A stretch of 64,000 nt of DNA from Uranotaenia lowii (lineage: Eukaryota > Arthropoda > Insecta > Diptera > Culicidae). Every line of letters starts with the position of its first letter. The first letter of the stretch is position 1. Shown here in pieces: positions 1-11,476 of the stretch. The stretch covers positions 185,587,802 to 185,651,801 of the forward strand of contig NC_073693.1 in NCBI RefSeq assembly GCF_029784155.1. Direction: 5' to 3'. The notes beneath the pieces are model-generated. The model saw only the letters and a program-made list of their open reading frames with translations, had not been told where the DNA came from and ran no database searches. The translations under genes were made by a program, and so were the position numbers.

Positions 1-1131
1 CTATTGTACCCATATGTTTAAAATAAATCCTCCCAAGTTCAAAATGGTATTTTTCCTAATCAGGAATCCACAGTTCAAAGCGTTTTTAAGTAAATATTTC
101 CTTAAATTCAAAATATTACAGCGTAATTTTTCAATCAAGCCTTCAATTGAAAATGATGAAAAGGAATGTTTGCCGGATGAAAATGAAAAAAAATCGCCTT
201 GGCTAGGAATCGAACTCGAGTTAACTGAATGTCCCTCCGACATCTTACCAATAGGTCAAATCGTCAGATGAAAATAGTCAAGCTGTAGCTCTATATTACA
301 GTTGACTTCATCGAATTGAATTCGCTACAAGATTGTACGGCAAAAAAAAACGCTCATCGTGCCCCGATTAATGATGCTTGTACTGCCCCAGGGAGGGGGG
401 TTCTCTTTATGTCCCCACAGTGACTGTTTTTCAGCTTTCGGCAAAAAAAATTATAATGCATTTTTAAACGTTTTGATCTACTTTTTCAAGTTTCAGCCAG
501 TTATGAAGTAGACTTTTGAAGTGTCTAAACACGAAGCAATGATGTGACTTACATATTTTAGCTGTTTTCTGTGGTTAAATAAGCGTTCTTCTTAAGGTGG
601 CTATCATGCTCTTATCTCTCCTTCCTACCTTTTTATTGCTCTATGAAGGACCAAACCGACACTCAATCATGAATAAAATCATAAGAATCAGTATTACAAT
701 ATGTTTTTTTGATCACACGAATTTTTCGTTATTCAGTTTTCCCATAAAATCTTTATAGAAGGACAAGTTCCGGAGAAGCCACATAAAAAAAACCAAAACA
801 ATAAATATTAAAATGATTATTCATGGTCAGGGGTTGAATTCATCCCTATTCATACTCAGGATTTAGACTCAAAGTAAGGATCGGGATATAGAATTTGTTA
901 AATTTTACTGAATTCAAAAATACCGAAGCAAAATTTTAATTTGTAATCCACTTTCTTATCCAAATAAAGTTCAAATCCATATTCGAGTTCTGGAATAAAG
1001 ATTCCACATTGTAAATCAATTCATAATTCTGAATCCAGCATTAATTCAGACATAAAATTCATCAAACTTTCTTTTGATGAAAAGTGTGATAAAGTAAGAA
1101 CTAATATTTGGTTTCAGCATCAGTTCCATAA
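1..1131. other. AT-rich non-coding DNA, presumed cytospin intron
   Basis: No exon, RNA gene or recognisable element was found. The open stretch near 14-256 is short, has no recognisable motif and reads open on both strands, so it is not called. The sequence is assumed to be intronic because the first cytospin exon seen, at 14516, is an internal exon. Confidence 0.5.
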
Positions 1132-1216
1132 CAAATATCATACAATAATTTTTTCCTTCTTTCATAGCTGGGAATATAAGCTATGAAAGAAGGAAAAAAT
1201 CCTTGTATGATATTTG
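1132..1216. repeat. Near-perfect 38-bp hairpin
   Basis: Arms 1132-1169 and 1179-1216 are reverse complements with about two mismatches, around a 9-base loop. The stem contains TTTTTTCCTTCTTTCATAGC and its complement. No open frame is involved. It could be a remnant of a short foldback transposon or, less likely, a small-RNA precursor. Confidence 0.75.
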
Positions 1217-1358
1217 AACCAGGTTGACAAGAAAAACTGTAGTTTTTAAGTAAACTCGGGAAAAATATTAATGGATCATTTTCTCCATATAAATATTAAT
1301 ATTATATCGTTTATTTTACAAATTAAGCAACAAACATCGTTATCGATATACCACACTA

Positions 1359-1629
1359 AAAGCAAGTTCACTGGTGTTGGGAAAAAGTGGTAGAAATTTT
1401 GACGTTTTGAAAATTTTACCATGCAAAAATGTTTTCAAGATCTCTGGGTGTTGTATTTTTTTACAGCACTGTTTTCTATTTCAGCCGTATGTGATAGATA
1501 TATTGCTATTTTTGCATCACAGCATGCGAAAATACAACACGTGTTGTAGAAAAACTTGAAGGCCACAGATCTTGAAAATGTTTTTGTATGGCAAAATTTT
1601 CAAAATGTGTAAAAAGTGACAACTTGCTC
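1359..1629. mobile_element. Short TIR element (MITE) with internal palindrome
   Basis: The left end reads AGCAAGTTCACTGGTGTTGG and the right end ends ACAACTTGCTC, flanked by TA on both sides. A second, internal inverted repeat of about 39 bp (near 1405-1443 and 1568-1608) pairs with only a few mismatches. A related, larger element with the same terminal sequence and the following GGGAAAAAGTGGTAG is at 21613-22767. It has no coding capacity, so it is non-autonomous. The TA target suggests a Tc1/mariner-type mobiliser, which is an inference. Confidence 0.7.
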
Positions 1630-3129
1630 TAATCGCAATAAAATCTGAAAACCACGATATGCGAAAAACTTTTTTCAAATTTCCACATGACTGGACAAAA
1701 TAACATCCCTGATCACAGTAACCCGGGTTAATCTGGTTGCTGCTTTACCTGGCATCAGCGATGCCACACATACCGATTTTCCGGTATTTATACCGATTTT
1801 TTAACAAAATTTTGACCAAGAATCGGTATATACCGATTACCGATTTTTGGCAAAACATACCGATTTCATACCGATTTTTAAGATTTGAACTCAAAATTCA
1901 TTCCACTTCAACATTTCCACTTCATTCAAGCTATCCTCGTAAAAATCCCGTAGAAAGAAGACAGTTCGGTAGCTGGCGTGGCGTAACTTTGATCTGTACA
2001 ACTTTTAAAGTATTCTGCAAAGATCTCCACGGCTCACTCTCATAATTCGTTCAGTTGTTCGTGCTGTTTTGTTCCTTTGTTCTGTCAAATGATGCACTAT
2101 TATGGTACTCAACCTCAAAGCCAATGGACTAAGCTCAAGGCTGATATTTGACCTTCTGCGACTGCCAATAGAAGTTCCTCAAGGTCAATCTCAATTGACG
2201 ATCGCATTAATGCTCTTGTCTCGTGAGATGCTTACTTTTTAAGGAAATACATACACCGTTTGAATATAATCATAATCCTTGTTCAACTTGTCGCCACAAT
2301 GGGATACACGGTATGTAACCCAAGTAACAATTTTAGTTTTATAAGAAACTGGAAGGGTACTCCCAAACTGCGCTATAAAACAACGTTTAGTTTTATAACC
2401 CCCATTAAAACATCTTTAAAACACTTACAAGTGTAAAAAGGCCCACCTACAGGAGGTTCTGGAGAATACTTTATAATGACCTTATACAACCAGATGGGCT
2501 CAAAAGTTCTTTCCCGAAAGCTTGTTCTAGATAACGAGTTCTTAATGCAGCAAACAAAAATGTTCATGAAATATTTTTTTCGTAAAAGGGTTTTGAAATA
2601 GCATTAAATAAAATAAAATTATCTGACTCAAAAAAATCTAATTTACTTTTTTTCTACCAAGATATGATGTTAATCTTTCAAATATCATGATCGGTTTTTT
2701 CGTTACCTTCATGACAGATGTTTATGCGCTATTAATTTTATCGATTATTTTTTCAAAAAACTCATAATTTACTTTACTTACTTTTACTTACCTCCAATAT
2801 TTTCTAAAATAGAAGATTGTTATAATTTTTTTTTAAATATTAGATGAGTCTGGATGATTTTATTGTCCATATTTAGTTCATAAAGTCAGTACTCGATGTA
2901 GTATTCAGTTCAAAAAGTTTTATTTGGAGTAATTTATGATAAATAATGAGATATATTACAATATTCGACGGTAAAAGAATTAAAATTTCCATCATTGCAT
3001 GAACAAAATGGCGATAATTGGAAATGCCTCTCTCACTTGAAGAAACCCATAATGAGTCCGAATGTTCTGGACGAATGTCATTTTAGGAGCTATCTTTCCT
3101 TCTGAACATCAGTTTTGCTCCTTATAAAA

Positions 3130-5731
3130 CCAAAAGATCCTGTCACAGATCTTTATAAGTGTTCTTTTTAACAGCTTCGAGCAATATCCCATATTGAATG
3201 ATACAATATTTTTCTCCGGAAGCGATCATAATTTTATCCTAACACATTTTCCGTATAACATCAAAAGACCTCAAAATACGCCTAAATTTAGACATAAAAC
3301 AGATTTTCCGAGACTCAATCAACTTCTTACCATGCGTTTCTCTCCATCATATATGGGTACCTTTGATAATCCTGATAATTTTTATAATTACTTTCACAAT
3401 ACATTAACTAAAACTTTAGCCGAATGCACAGAACAAGTTCAAATTAAATCTCATGAATACAAGATCAACCCATGGATGACCGATCAACTTCTTACATTAA
3501 TAAAATCTAATAGGAATTTGAGAAATAAAAAAAGAAAACTGTTAAGATTGGGTAGATTTGTTAATGAAATTGATAGTAAAATACGTGATCTTGAAAATAG
3601 AATCAAACTTTATTCTCAAACCTTAAGGAATAAATATTATGAAAATAAATTTGCTAATTCCCGAAATTCTAAGCAAACGTGGAATACAATCAACGAAGTT
3701 CTAGGTCGTTCGAATTCCATCACATTAGTACATGAACTTCATGACAACAATATGCAAATTATCTCAGACAAACAATCCATAGCTAATAATTTCAATAGTT
3801 ATTTTTCAACCATCGGAAAAAATATGGCATCCAAAATTATCTTAAATAGTAATGATACAATTAACAAGTATAATACTCTATCCAGTTCTGCCAGCACATT
3901 TTTCCTCTCACCTACAGATGAAATAGAAATATCCTCCCTAATTAAATCATTTTGCAATCACACTAGTTCAGGTCATGATAATATTAGTGTCTATGTCCTA
4001 AAGTCCGTTAGTGACATCATAAGTCCTGTTCTATCTGATATTTTTAATTTTTGTTTTGAACGTAGTATTTATCCTAATAGTCTCAAAATAGCAAAAGTAA
4101 CACCCATTTTTAAATCCGGAAATCCTTCATTTTGCAATAATTATCGTCCTATTTCAATATTATCAGTAGTTAACAAAATATTAGAAAAAATATTAGCGAA
4201 AAGATTACAATCCTTTTTAAACAGCAACAATTTTTTCTATTCCATGCAATATGGCTTTAGAGAAAAATCTTCCACAAATAATGCAGTTATTGAGCTTATT
4301 AATAACATCCAATTGAACCTCGATAAAAAAGAAGACGTTCTTGGCCTATTTTTGGATTTATCCAAAGCGTTTGACACGGTTGACAGGAAAATCCTTCTTG
4401 AAAAACTTAATTTTGCTGGAGTACGTGGAGCTCCATTAGCCTTGATCAATAGCTACCTTACGAACCGATTTCAATATGTTAATGTAAATAGTTGTCGCAG
4501 TAGTTTATCATCAATTGATATTGGAGTTCCCCAGGGTTCTGTACTTGGACCATTGTTTTTTATAGTTTATTTAAACGATATGGCTGCTTTGCCACTTAAA
4601 GGAGTTCTCCGGTTATTTGCAGATGACTCTGCATTATTTTATAACAATAACAGCTCAGAAGAAAATGACAATAACCTGTGTTCCGATATGACATTATTGA
4701 TCGATTTTTTTCGTATAAATAAATTAACTTTAAATATAGATAAATCTAACATCATAGCTTTCAAAACTTCTCAACGGCAAAATTCTAATCCCTTAATTCT
4801 TACTAAATCTGTTTTTCCTAGTTTGAAAGTTGTAACTGACTGTAAATATTTAGGAGTTATTTTAGATGACTGTTTGAATTGGAACTTACATATCGATAAC
4901 TTATTACAAAAACTTAACAAAGTAACAGGTCTAGTTTGTAAAGTCAAACATAGGATTCCGTCTAATATTCTTCATATAATTTATCATTCACTTTTTCAGT
5001 CTTTATTAATGTACCTTATTTCTTCTTGGGGCAATGCTTGTAATACTCGAATTAATAAACTTCAAGTAGCACAAAATAAAATACTACGTCTTATCAATAA
5101 TCTTCCATATCGCAGTCGTTCTGCTGAACTTTACAATGTAAATAATAACTTAATTCCTGTAAGAGGCCTGTACATATTTCAAATTTGTTGTTTTATTTAT
5201 CTGAGCATTACAAATAGCACACACTGCAATGTATATTTTGATCGTACCAATCATCAATACTTAACCCGTAATAGAAATATGTTAACCCGCCCTTCGGTCA
5301 GTACAACTATTGGAGAACGTTCTTTAGCCTTCAGAGGCGTACAACTTTTTAATTTTCTTGAAGAAAAGTGTGGTCCGTTTCGCAATAATGGTCATTTCAA
5401 AAATTCTATAAAGCAGTTTCTTCTTAATTCCAATGTATCATCAACACTTTTAAAATCGTGCAATATTTTTTCATTATATCAAAATTAACCTGCATCATGT
5501 ATATATTCGAATTTATGTTATTGTTCATTTAGTTTTAAGTTATTTTCATTGCTGAGTTTAATTTCATGATTTGTGTACATATTTTTTTTTTTTATCGCTT
5601 TATTATTGATTAGATCATAGACTATAGAATTTAAGATCAATAACAACTCCTTAAACGGCGAAGCCATTGGAGTACTATCTAAAATGTATTAATTTTATGT
5701 ATCTGTTTGCAATAAATAAATAAATAAATAA
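3130..5731 (+). mobile_element. 5'-truncated CR1/L2-group LINE
   Basis: The element begins inside the endonuclease domain: the frame opens just after a stop at 3125-3127 and soon reads the SDH motif that closes APE-type endonucleases. It continues through a complete reverse transcriptase to 5488. The 3' UTR ends in a short AAATAAAT microsatellite at about 5710-5731. No target duplication could be identified. 5' truncation is the usual outcome of incomplete reverse transcription. Confidence 0.85.
3194..5488 (+). CDS. Reverse transcriptase ORF of a truncated CR1/L2-type LINE
   Basis: The uninterrupted frame is 764 codons from 3194, a TTG; there is no real start because the N-terminus was lost. 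Residues about 10-14 hold SDHNF, the end of the APE endonuclease. The RT domain follows: NNYRPISILS (motif 1), LDLSKAFDTVD with the first catalytic Asp, GVPQGSVLGPL, and FADD at 475-478 with the paired catalytic Asp residues, then CKYLGVILDD. There is no RNase H domain, which fits the CR1/L2/Jockey group rather than the I group. The long intact frame means the insertion is fairly recent. It cannot move autonomously because most of the endonuclease and all of ORF1 are missing. Confidence 0.9.
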   Translation: MNDTIFFSGSDHNFILTHFPYNIKRPQNTPKFRHKTDFPRLNQLLTMRFSPSYMGTFDNPDNFYNYFHNTLTKTLAECTEQVQIKSHEYKINPWMTDQLLTLIKSNRNLRNKKRKLLRLGRFVNEIDSKIRDLENRIKLYSQTLRNKYYENKFANSRNSKQTWNTINEVLGRSNSITLVHELHDNNMQIISDKQSIANNFNSYFSTIGKNMASKIILNSNDTINKYNTLSSSASTFFLSPTDEIEISSLIKSFCNHTSSGHDNISVYVLKSVSDIISPVLSDIFNFCFERSIYPNSLKIAKVTPIFKSGNPSFCNNYRPISILSVVNKILEKILAKRLQSFLNSNNFFYSMQYGFREKSSTNNAVIELINNIQLNLDKKEDVLGLFLDLSKAFDTVDRKILLEKLNFAGVRGAPLALINSYLTNRFQYVNVNSCRSSLSSIDIGVPQGSVLGPLFFIVYLNDMAALPLKGVLRLFADDSALFYNNNSSEENDNNLCSDMTLLIDFFRINKLTLNIDKSNIIAFKTSQRQNSNPLILTKSVFPSLKVVTDCKYLGVILDDCLNWNLHIDNLLQKLNKVTGLVCKVKHRIPSNILHIIYHSLFQSLLMYLISSWGNACNTRINKLQVAQNKILRLINNLPYRSRSAELYNVNNNLIPVRGLYIFQICCFIYLSITNSTHCNVYFDRTNHQYLTRNRNMLTRPSVSTTIGERSLAFRGVQLFNFLEEKCGPFRNNGHFKNSIKQFLLNSNVSSTLLKSCNIFSLYQN

Positions 5732-6280
5732 TATTTATTTCAGTGCAGTTGACAGTCGTAGCCAAAACAAAAGAAAAAAAAAGTCAAAATCAGAACTTGA
5801 TTGAAATGGAAAGTTTCTTCTCCGAAAACGAATTATATTGCCCAACAAGTTAGTTTTTCTTAGTCTCCTGCGCTCGGATCGTAATTGTGATCGATTATAA
5901 TAGTTTTACGATGATCTGCGGTGATTTGAAGACTGCACTACTGCCGATCGGGACCAGAGCAGAAAGAATGCAGCAAAGATTCTCTACGCATTTGACTGTC
6001 CAGGTCATACGACGCCAAGCCGTGAAGCCAGACGGTCATATAAGTGGAAGTGGAAGTTTTTCTTTATAAACGCGCGATATAAAGTTTTCGGATTTTAGTT
6101 AAAACTGATTTGGCAGTGCCAGTGATAATACAAATTAAAGATAAGTAAAAATAATTAATTAGAATAAGATAGAGAAAAAGCCTGAACTTAAAAAAAAGGA
6201 AGGGATTTATTAAGATTAATGATCAGAGAGAAACTAGGTAAGTTAGGTTAGGTTCATAATTTAGATGACTTAAAAACAAA

Positions 6281-7750
6281 ATGGACGACGACATACAAAA
6301 ACCAGAAATACCACCCGACAAAATAACGCTACCAGACCTTTCCACAACTGACGATGAATCGGATTTTCAAGGGTTCCCAGAAGAAGGACCATCCAATACA
6401 TCAAAATCCAGGAAAAGGCAATTGGAAAAAGGCGAAGAAACTAATAAAAAATACAAAAACGGCGAATCGGAAACAGAAGAAAATTCCCCCATCATGAACC
6501 CCATAAAACCAAAAATGAACCAAATCGATCCAAACAAAAAATCTTCACCTGAAGAAAAGATTTGGATCAAAAATAATTTATACAACATCATTTTTATCGA
6601 ACCAATCTCCACAAAACCCGAAGAAAATCTTCTGGAAGCAATGGAGATCGGTAAATTTCTTTTTGGACTTAACCTCAATCAATTCGCTGAAATCAAGAAA
6701 GCGGGTAAATTCAGATACAAGCTAACCTATAAATCACCCAAAGATGCCGAACCTATTTTAAACGCGACCCAGATTCTTAAAGCTAATAACTATAGGGCAA
6801 TGATTCCTAAAATGTTGAAAGAGACCATAGGCGTAATCAGAAATATACCAACTTCAATTACCGATGATGAAATCTTCAAATTTGCTATCGCGGACAAAAA
6901 AATTATTAACGTTGATAGAATTAAAAGGAAAAATGGAAAATCACTTATTGATACTAATTCGGTAAAAATTACTGTCGAAGGTTCTGAACTTCCTAGGAAC
7001 ATTCAGATATTCGGCGTCAATAACAAACCTGAAATTTATTTATTTCCTATAAGAATTTGTCAAAATTGCTGGAGAATTGGCCATAAGGATAAAGCCTGTA
7101 AAAGTAAAAAGAGTTGTCAAAACTGCGGTAATATACTAGACGAAAAACATACAAATTGCGAAAACAAAAAACCTAAATGCAAAAATTGTGGAGGAGAACA
7201 TCTCCCAAGTTTTAAAGAATGTCCGGAAAAAATCAGGAGACAAAATATAAGTAACATGATGACTATTAACAAATTAACATTCCTTGAAGCACAAGAGCAC
7301 TACCCCAAAACAGCAAACCGTTTTTCCTTACTGCAGTCTACTGGCGAATTCCCTGAGTTGGAACGCTTAGGTACGACACAAAAAGGATTCAGACAAGTAG
7401 ATCGGAACACAACAATTCAATATCAAAACATAATCAAAAACTATAAAACACAAAAACAAAAAACTTATCATACTGAAAAACCAATTCCAAAACGAATTGA
7501 AAAAGTTCAAAATTTTGAATTTCCGTCAGAACCAATTCAAAATAACCCCTACAAGACAACTGAATTCGAAAAAGTCACAACTGAAATCATTAATCAAGCA
7601 ACAAAACAAGTGATGAATGTAGTAACATCATTAAACAAAAATATAACCAACATTGAAACAGACTTGTTAGAAATTAAAATAGGAACAATAATCAACAATA
7701 TAATTAACCAAAAACACAAAGATACATCTGACTCAGAAATACAAACATAA
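6281..7750 (+). CDS. I-element ORF1 nucleic-acid-binding protein
   Basis: This 489-residue protein of an I-group LINE would coat the element's RNA and act as a chaperone in the retrotransposition particle. The first 120 residues are acidic, Pro/Lys-rich and probably disordered. A middle region (about 170-255) resembles the RRM-like fold common in these proteins, an inference from its position. Three zinc knuckles follow: CX2CX4HX4C starting at residue 260, a second cluster from residue 279 and a third (CKNCGGEH) from residue 300. ATG 6281 is the first in-frame start after a stop-containing 5' UTR. ORF2 starts 75 bases downstream. No disabling mutation is visible. Confidence 0.93.
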   Translation: MDDDIQKPEIPPDKITLPDLSTTDDESDFQGFPEEGPSNTSKSRKRQLEKGEETNKKYKNGESETEENSPIMNPIKPKMNQIDPNKKSSPEEKIWIKNNLYNIIFIEPISTKPEENLLEAMEIGKFLFGLNLNQFAEIKKAGKFRYKLTYKSPKDAEPILNATQILKANNYRAMIPKMLKETIGVIRNIPTSITDDEIFKFAIADKKIINVDRIKRKNGKSLIDTNSVKITVEGSELPRNIQIFGVNNKPEIYLFPIRICQNCWRIGHKDKACKSKKSCQNCGNILDEKHTNCENKKPKCKNCGGEHLPSFKECPEKIRRQNISNMMTINKLTFLEAQEHYPKTANRFSLLQSTGEFPELERLGTTQKGFRQVDRNTTIQYQNIIKNYKTQKQKTYHTEKPIPKRIEKVQNFEFPSEPIQNNPYKTTEFEKVTTEIINQATKQVMNVVTSLNKNITNIETDLLEIKIGTIINNIINQKHKDTSDSEIQT

Positions 7751-7825
7751 AAAAAAAACAATTATTTAAAGGCATATTTTTCATCTTATCCCTCAACAAA
7801 ATACTAATACATATACACTTCAAAA

Positions 7826-10800
7826 ATGGATATTTTTAAACATAATCTAAATATTTCACAAATAAATATACGCAGTTTACGACCTTTACAAAAAAGAGAA
7901 ATGATCAAAAAATACTTAGTACAGAATCAAATCCATATTTTTTTACTCCAAGAAACATGGATTAAGGACTCGGAGAATTACAAATTTTTAAATTACAAGT
8001 TCATAAAAAAATGTCGCCCAGAAGGATACGGCGGAGTTGGAATATTAGTCCATCCCTCACTCATTCTAGAAGAAATCAATCTAAATTTCATTGATTTAGA
8101 AATAATTGCAATCAAAATTAAGAACATTAAGAACCCAACAATCTTTATGTCAATTTATATACCCCCTGAAATAACGAATACACACTTTGAACAGCAAATT
8201 AACAACCTATTCAATTTTATACAAAATTGCCCAACTCAAGTATTGATAGGAGGTGACCTCAATGCGTACCACCCCACATGGGACTCTATTTCGAATAAGC
8301 TCAATAGAAGAGGAACAATCATAAGCGATCTCTTAGCGAATAATAATTTAATTTTTCTCAATAATGGAAAACATACCACATGGGCTGACATCAATCATTC
8401 TTCTTCAGCAATTGACCTAACTTTATCCACGATAGAATTAGCAGCAAAAATAAACTGGGAGATAAAAGATACAGATTTCGACTCAGATCACAAACTTATC
8501 GAATGCAATCTGATAGAGTATAACAAATTTGATAATAACAGTACACTAAATTTAATAAACAAAAACAAAGCCATTCAATATTTAAATGAAATTGATCCAA
8601 ATAGTTTACAAGATGTAGAAGAAATGAACTCTAAAATTTCGGAGGCAATCTCAAATGCCACTTATAAATTAAAACCTGATGCAAACAAGAAAATAAGACC
8701 GTATTGGAACGATAAAATTAAGGAACTATATGAAATCAAAAACAAAAAACATATCATCTTTAGAAACAATTTAACATTAGAAAATAAAAAAGAATACAAA
8801 AAAGCAGAAACCAATTTCAAGAGAGAATTTAAGAAAGAAATTAAAAATTATAGGACAGAAATGCTAGAGAAAATAAACGATAACACACCTGTAAATGAAA
8901 TGTGGAAAATTGTTAAATCTATTGAGGGAAACTTCAAACACAAAGATAACTTAGAAATCATGACAGATGAATTATTAGCAAATAAGTTCATGGAAATTAA
9001 TTTCAACAAAGTTAATATAGAAAGATTTCAATCGAATAATTTTGAAACGGCAGAAGAGAAATATACCGGGAATATACCGATTATAAAAATGATAAATAAT
9101 ATTAAAAAGAAAAAGGACCGTTCAGCAGCAGGAGAAAACAAACTTTCATATTTTCTCCTAAAAAGAATTAATAAAGATCTTCTAATAAGAATACTAGAAC
9201 TAACAAATAAAGTTTGGATGGAGGGGAGTATCCCAGAAGAGTGGCTGAAAATTAAAGTCATCCCTATTCACAAATTGAATAAAGACAAAACATTAGAAAC
9301 ATCATACAGGCCAATAGCGCTAATCAATACCAACTTGAAAATAATTAATTCGGAAATCAAAAACCGAATTGAAAAATTTGCAAACGAAAATGAACTAATT
9401 CCAAAATATTCATATGGGTTTCGAGCAGGATATTCTTCGATAGATTGCATAAACCACTTGAATTCGATCATCATGGAATCCAAAAGAAAAAAAATGAGAA
9501 CAATATCTATTTTTCTAGACCTGTCGAAAGCTTTCGACTCTGTCGAAACAAACAAACTATTAAAAATCTTAGATAATAATAAAATACCTATCAAAATTAT
9601 ACTTTGGCTAGAACAATATTTAAAATCTAGAAAAATTTTACTACAAACCAATAGCAACACTATAATCAGAGAAAATAATCAAGGACTACCTCAAGGCTGT
9701 CCGTTATCTCCTATCCTGTTCAATTTTTATACAAAAGAACTTCACAACATTAACGATTCAAACAAAAATATCCTACAATTCGCGGATGATTTCGTACTGA
9801 CCATTTCAAATAAAACGAAAGAAGCAGCCGAAGAGGAATGCAATAACACCTTAATAGACCTCACAGAAAAACTAAAAGATCTAGAAATAGAAATAAATAT
9901 TGATAAAACTGCTGCAATATTGTTCGACGCTAAAATAAATGAACAAATCAACATAAAAATTAATGACACAACGATAAAACAGGTGAACAATCATAAATAC
10001 TTAGGATACATGATTGACCCCAAAAATTCAAACAAGACACATATAAATTACCTCAACAATAAAATTAAAAAGCGTATCAATGTCCTAAAAGTAATATGTA
10101 AGAAAAATGAAGGAGCACATCCACAAACCGCTCTAAAAATAAATAAGGCTATCATCAGGTCACAATTGGACTATGGTATAACTATTTATGGTGGTACAGC
10201 AAAATCTAACCTTATCAAATTAAACACTACATTCAATGACTCTATTCGAACCTGCTTAAGGCTTTTGAAATCTACCCCGATTAACGTGCTATACGCAGAA
10301 GCAGGAGAAATGCCTATAAAAAAGAGGGCACAATGGTTAGCGAAAAAAGAGACAATCAAAGCATTCTCCAACAACAAACCTATTATCGAATACCTAAAAG
10401 AATTTCTAGAAATTGATATCCTTCCTAAAAAAGCTACATTATTAGAAATAACAACGTATCAAAACAACTATCTCATAGTACAAACTGCCAACAATCTAAA
10501 TTATAACCCTAACTCAATCAAACAATTTAATTTAAATAAAAACATAGATGATAGCATCAAAGATCTAAATAAAAAAGATTTAAACAAAAAATCAATTAAG
10601 ATCATAGTAAACGAAATTCTCCGAAACAAATACGCTAATTATCAAAAAATATATACAGATGGTTCAAAAACAAGTGAAAGTAGCGGCATAGGAATATACA
10701 TTGAACACAATCAAGATAAATTTAACTCTAGAGTAAACAAAGAACTATCTATAATGAACATAGAACTATTAGCAATCAATACAGCCATTGATAAAATCAT

Positions 10801-11476
10801 TTCCAGCACAGAAAATAAGTTCGTGATATGCACCGATTCTAAATCAGGGCTTCAATCATTAAAAAATGGTTACGTTAAAGATAACTTTATAATTAACGAA
10901 ATATTAAATAAACTAGAAATCACCGATAAAATAATTAAACTTCAGTGGGTCCCAGGACACTGCAACATCTCTGGGAACGAAATCGCTGACCAACTCTCGA
11001 AACAAGGCTGCAATGCACAACAAATAATATACACAAAAATACCCCTGATGGACGCACTTAACCTGGCAAAAAAAGAATCCTTGTTAGAATGGCAAGAAGA
11101 ATATAAAGAAATCTCACGTAATAAAGGGAAAAACCACTTTGAAATACTAAAAATGCCGATACTAAAGCCTTGGTTCTCGGATTTAAATTTGGGAACACAA
11201 CAAATAGTCACGATGGGAAGATTAAGAACTTTCCACACACTAAACAAACAGAAACTTTTCCTTTGGAAAATGACCGAAAATGACAAATGCGAAATCTGCA
11301 ATACGACTGAAAATAACGAACATATACTTTTTACATGTTTTAAATATACGTTATCAAGAAATAACTTCCCAAGTCTTATACTCAACGACAATCTACAATC
11401 ACTATTAACTAATAAAAACAGAAAAACTTACCTAGAAGTAACAAGATTCATTAAGCTTAATAATATCTCGCTCTGA
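7826..11476 (+). CDS. I-element ORF2: endonuclease, reverse transcriptase, RNase H
   Basis: This 1216-residue polyprotein carries the enzymes for target-primed reverse transcription. The APE endonuclease occupies about residues 1-230: QETW at 42-45, GGDLNAYHPTWDS, and DSDH at 219-222. The RT domain has YRPIALINT, GFRAGYSS, LDLSKAFDSV, GLPQGCPLSPIL, FADD at 652-655 and KYLGYMID. RNase H follows: TDGS at 944-947, a conserved Glu in MNIELLA, TDSKS, and VPGHCNISGNEIAD from 1042. A C-terminal CEICN...H...C cluster resembles the extra knuckle of I elements. Every catalytic residue I looked for is present and the frame is unbroken, so the copy may be active. Confidence 0.95.
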   Translation: MDIFKHNLNISQINIRSLRPLQKREMIKKYLVQNQIHIFLLQETWIKDSENYKFLNYKFIKKCRPEGYGGVGILVHPSLILEEINLNFIDLEIIAIKIKNIKNPTIFMSIYIPPEITNTHFEQQINNLFNFIQNCPTQVLIGGDLNAYHPTWDSISNKLNRRGTIISDLLANNNLIFLNNGKHTTWADINHSSSAIDLTLSTIELAAKINWEIKDTDFDSDHKLIECNLIEYNKFDNNSTLNLINKNKAIQYLNEIDPNSLQDVEEMNSKISEAISNATYKLKPDANKKIRPYWNDKIKELYEIKNKKHIIFRNNLTLENKKEYKKAETNFKREFKKEIKNYRTEMLEKINDNTPVNEMWKIVKSIEGNFKHKDNLEIMTDELLANKFMEINFNKVNIERFQSNNFETAEEKYTGNIPIIKMINNIKKKKDRSAAGENKLSYFLLKRINKDLLIRILELTNKVWMEGSIPEEWLKIKVIPIHKLNKDKTLETSYRPIALINTNLKIINSEIKNRIEKFANENELIPKYSYGFRAGYSSIDCINHLNSIIMESKRKKMRTISIFLDLSKAFDSVETNKLLKILDNNKIPIKIILWLEQYLKSRKILLQTNSNTIIRENNQGLPQGCPLSPILFNFYTKELHNINDSNKNILQFADDFVLTISNKTKEAAEEECNNTLIDLTEKLKDLEIEINIDKTAAILFDAKINEQINIKINDTTIKQVNNHKYLGYMIDPKNSNKTHINYLNNKIKKRINVLKVICKKNEGAHPQTALKINKAIIRSQLDYGITIYGGTAKSNLIKLNTTFNDSIRTCLRLLKSTPINVLYAEAGEMPIKKRAQWLAKKETIKAFSNNKPIIEYLKEFLEIDILPKKATLLEITTYQNNYLIVQTANNLNYNPNSIKQFNLNKNIDDSIKDLNKKDLNKKSIKIIVNEILRNKYANYQKIYTDGSKTSESSGIGIYIEHNQDKFNSRVNKELSIMNIELLAINTAIDKIISSTENKFVICTDSKSGLQSLKNGYVKDNFIINEILNKLEITDKIIKLQWVPGHCNISGNEIADQLSKQGCNAQQIIYTKIPLMDALNLAKKESLLEWQEEYKEISRNKGKNHFEILKMPILKPWFSDLNLGTQQIVTMGRLRTFHTLNKQKLFLWKMTENDKCEICNTTENNEHILFTCFKYTLSRNNFPSLILNDNLQSLLTNKNRKTYLEVTRFIKLNNISL

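Noticed and set aside
14..271. 85-codon open frame near the left edge
   Set aside because: No known motif, no splice sites fitting cytospin, and the opposite strand is open as well.
9268..9660. Long antisense frame within the LINE ORF2
   Set aside because: Shadow of the intact RT frame on the other strand, with no independent motif.
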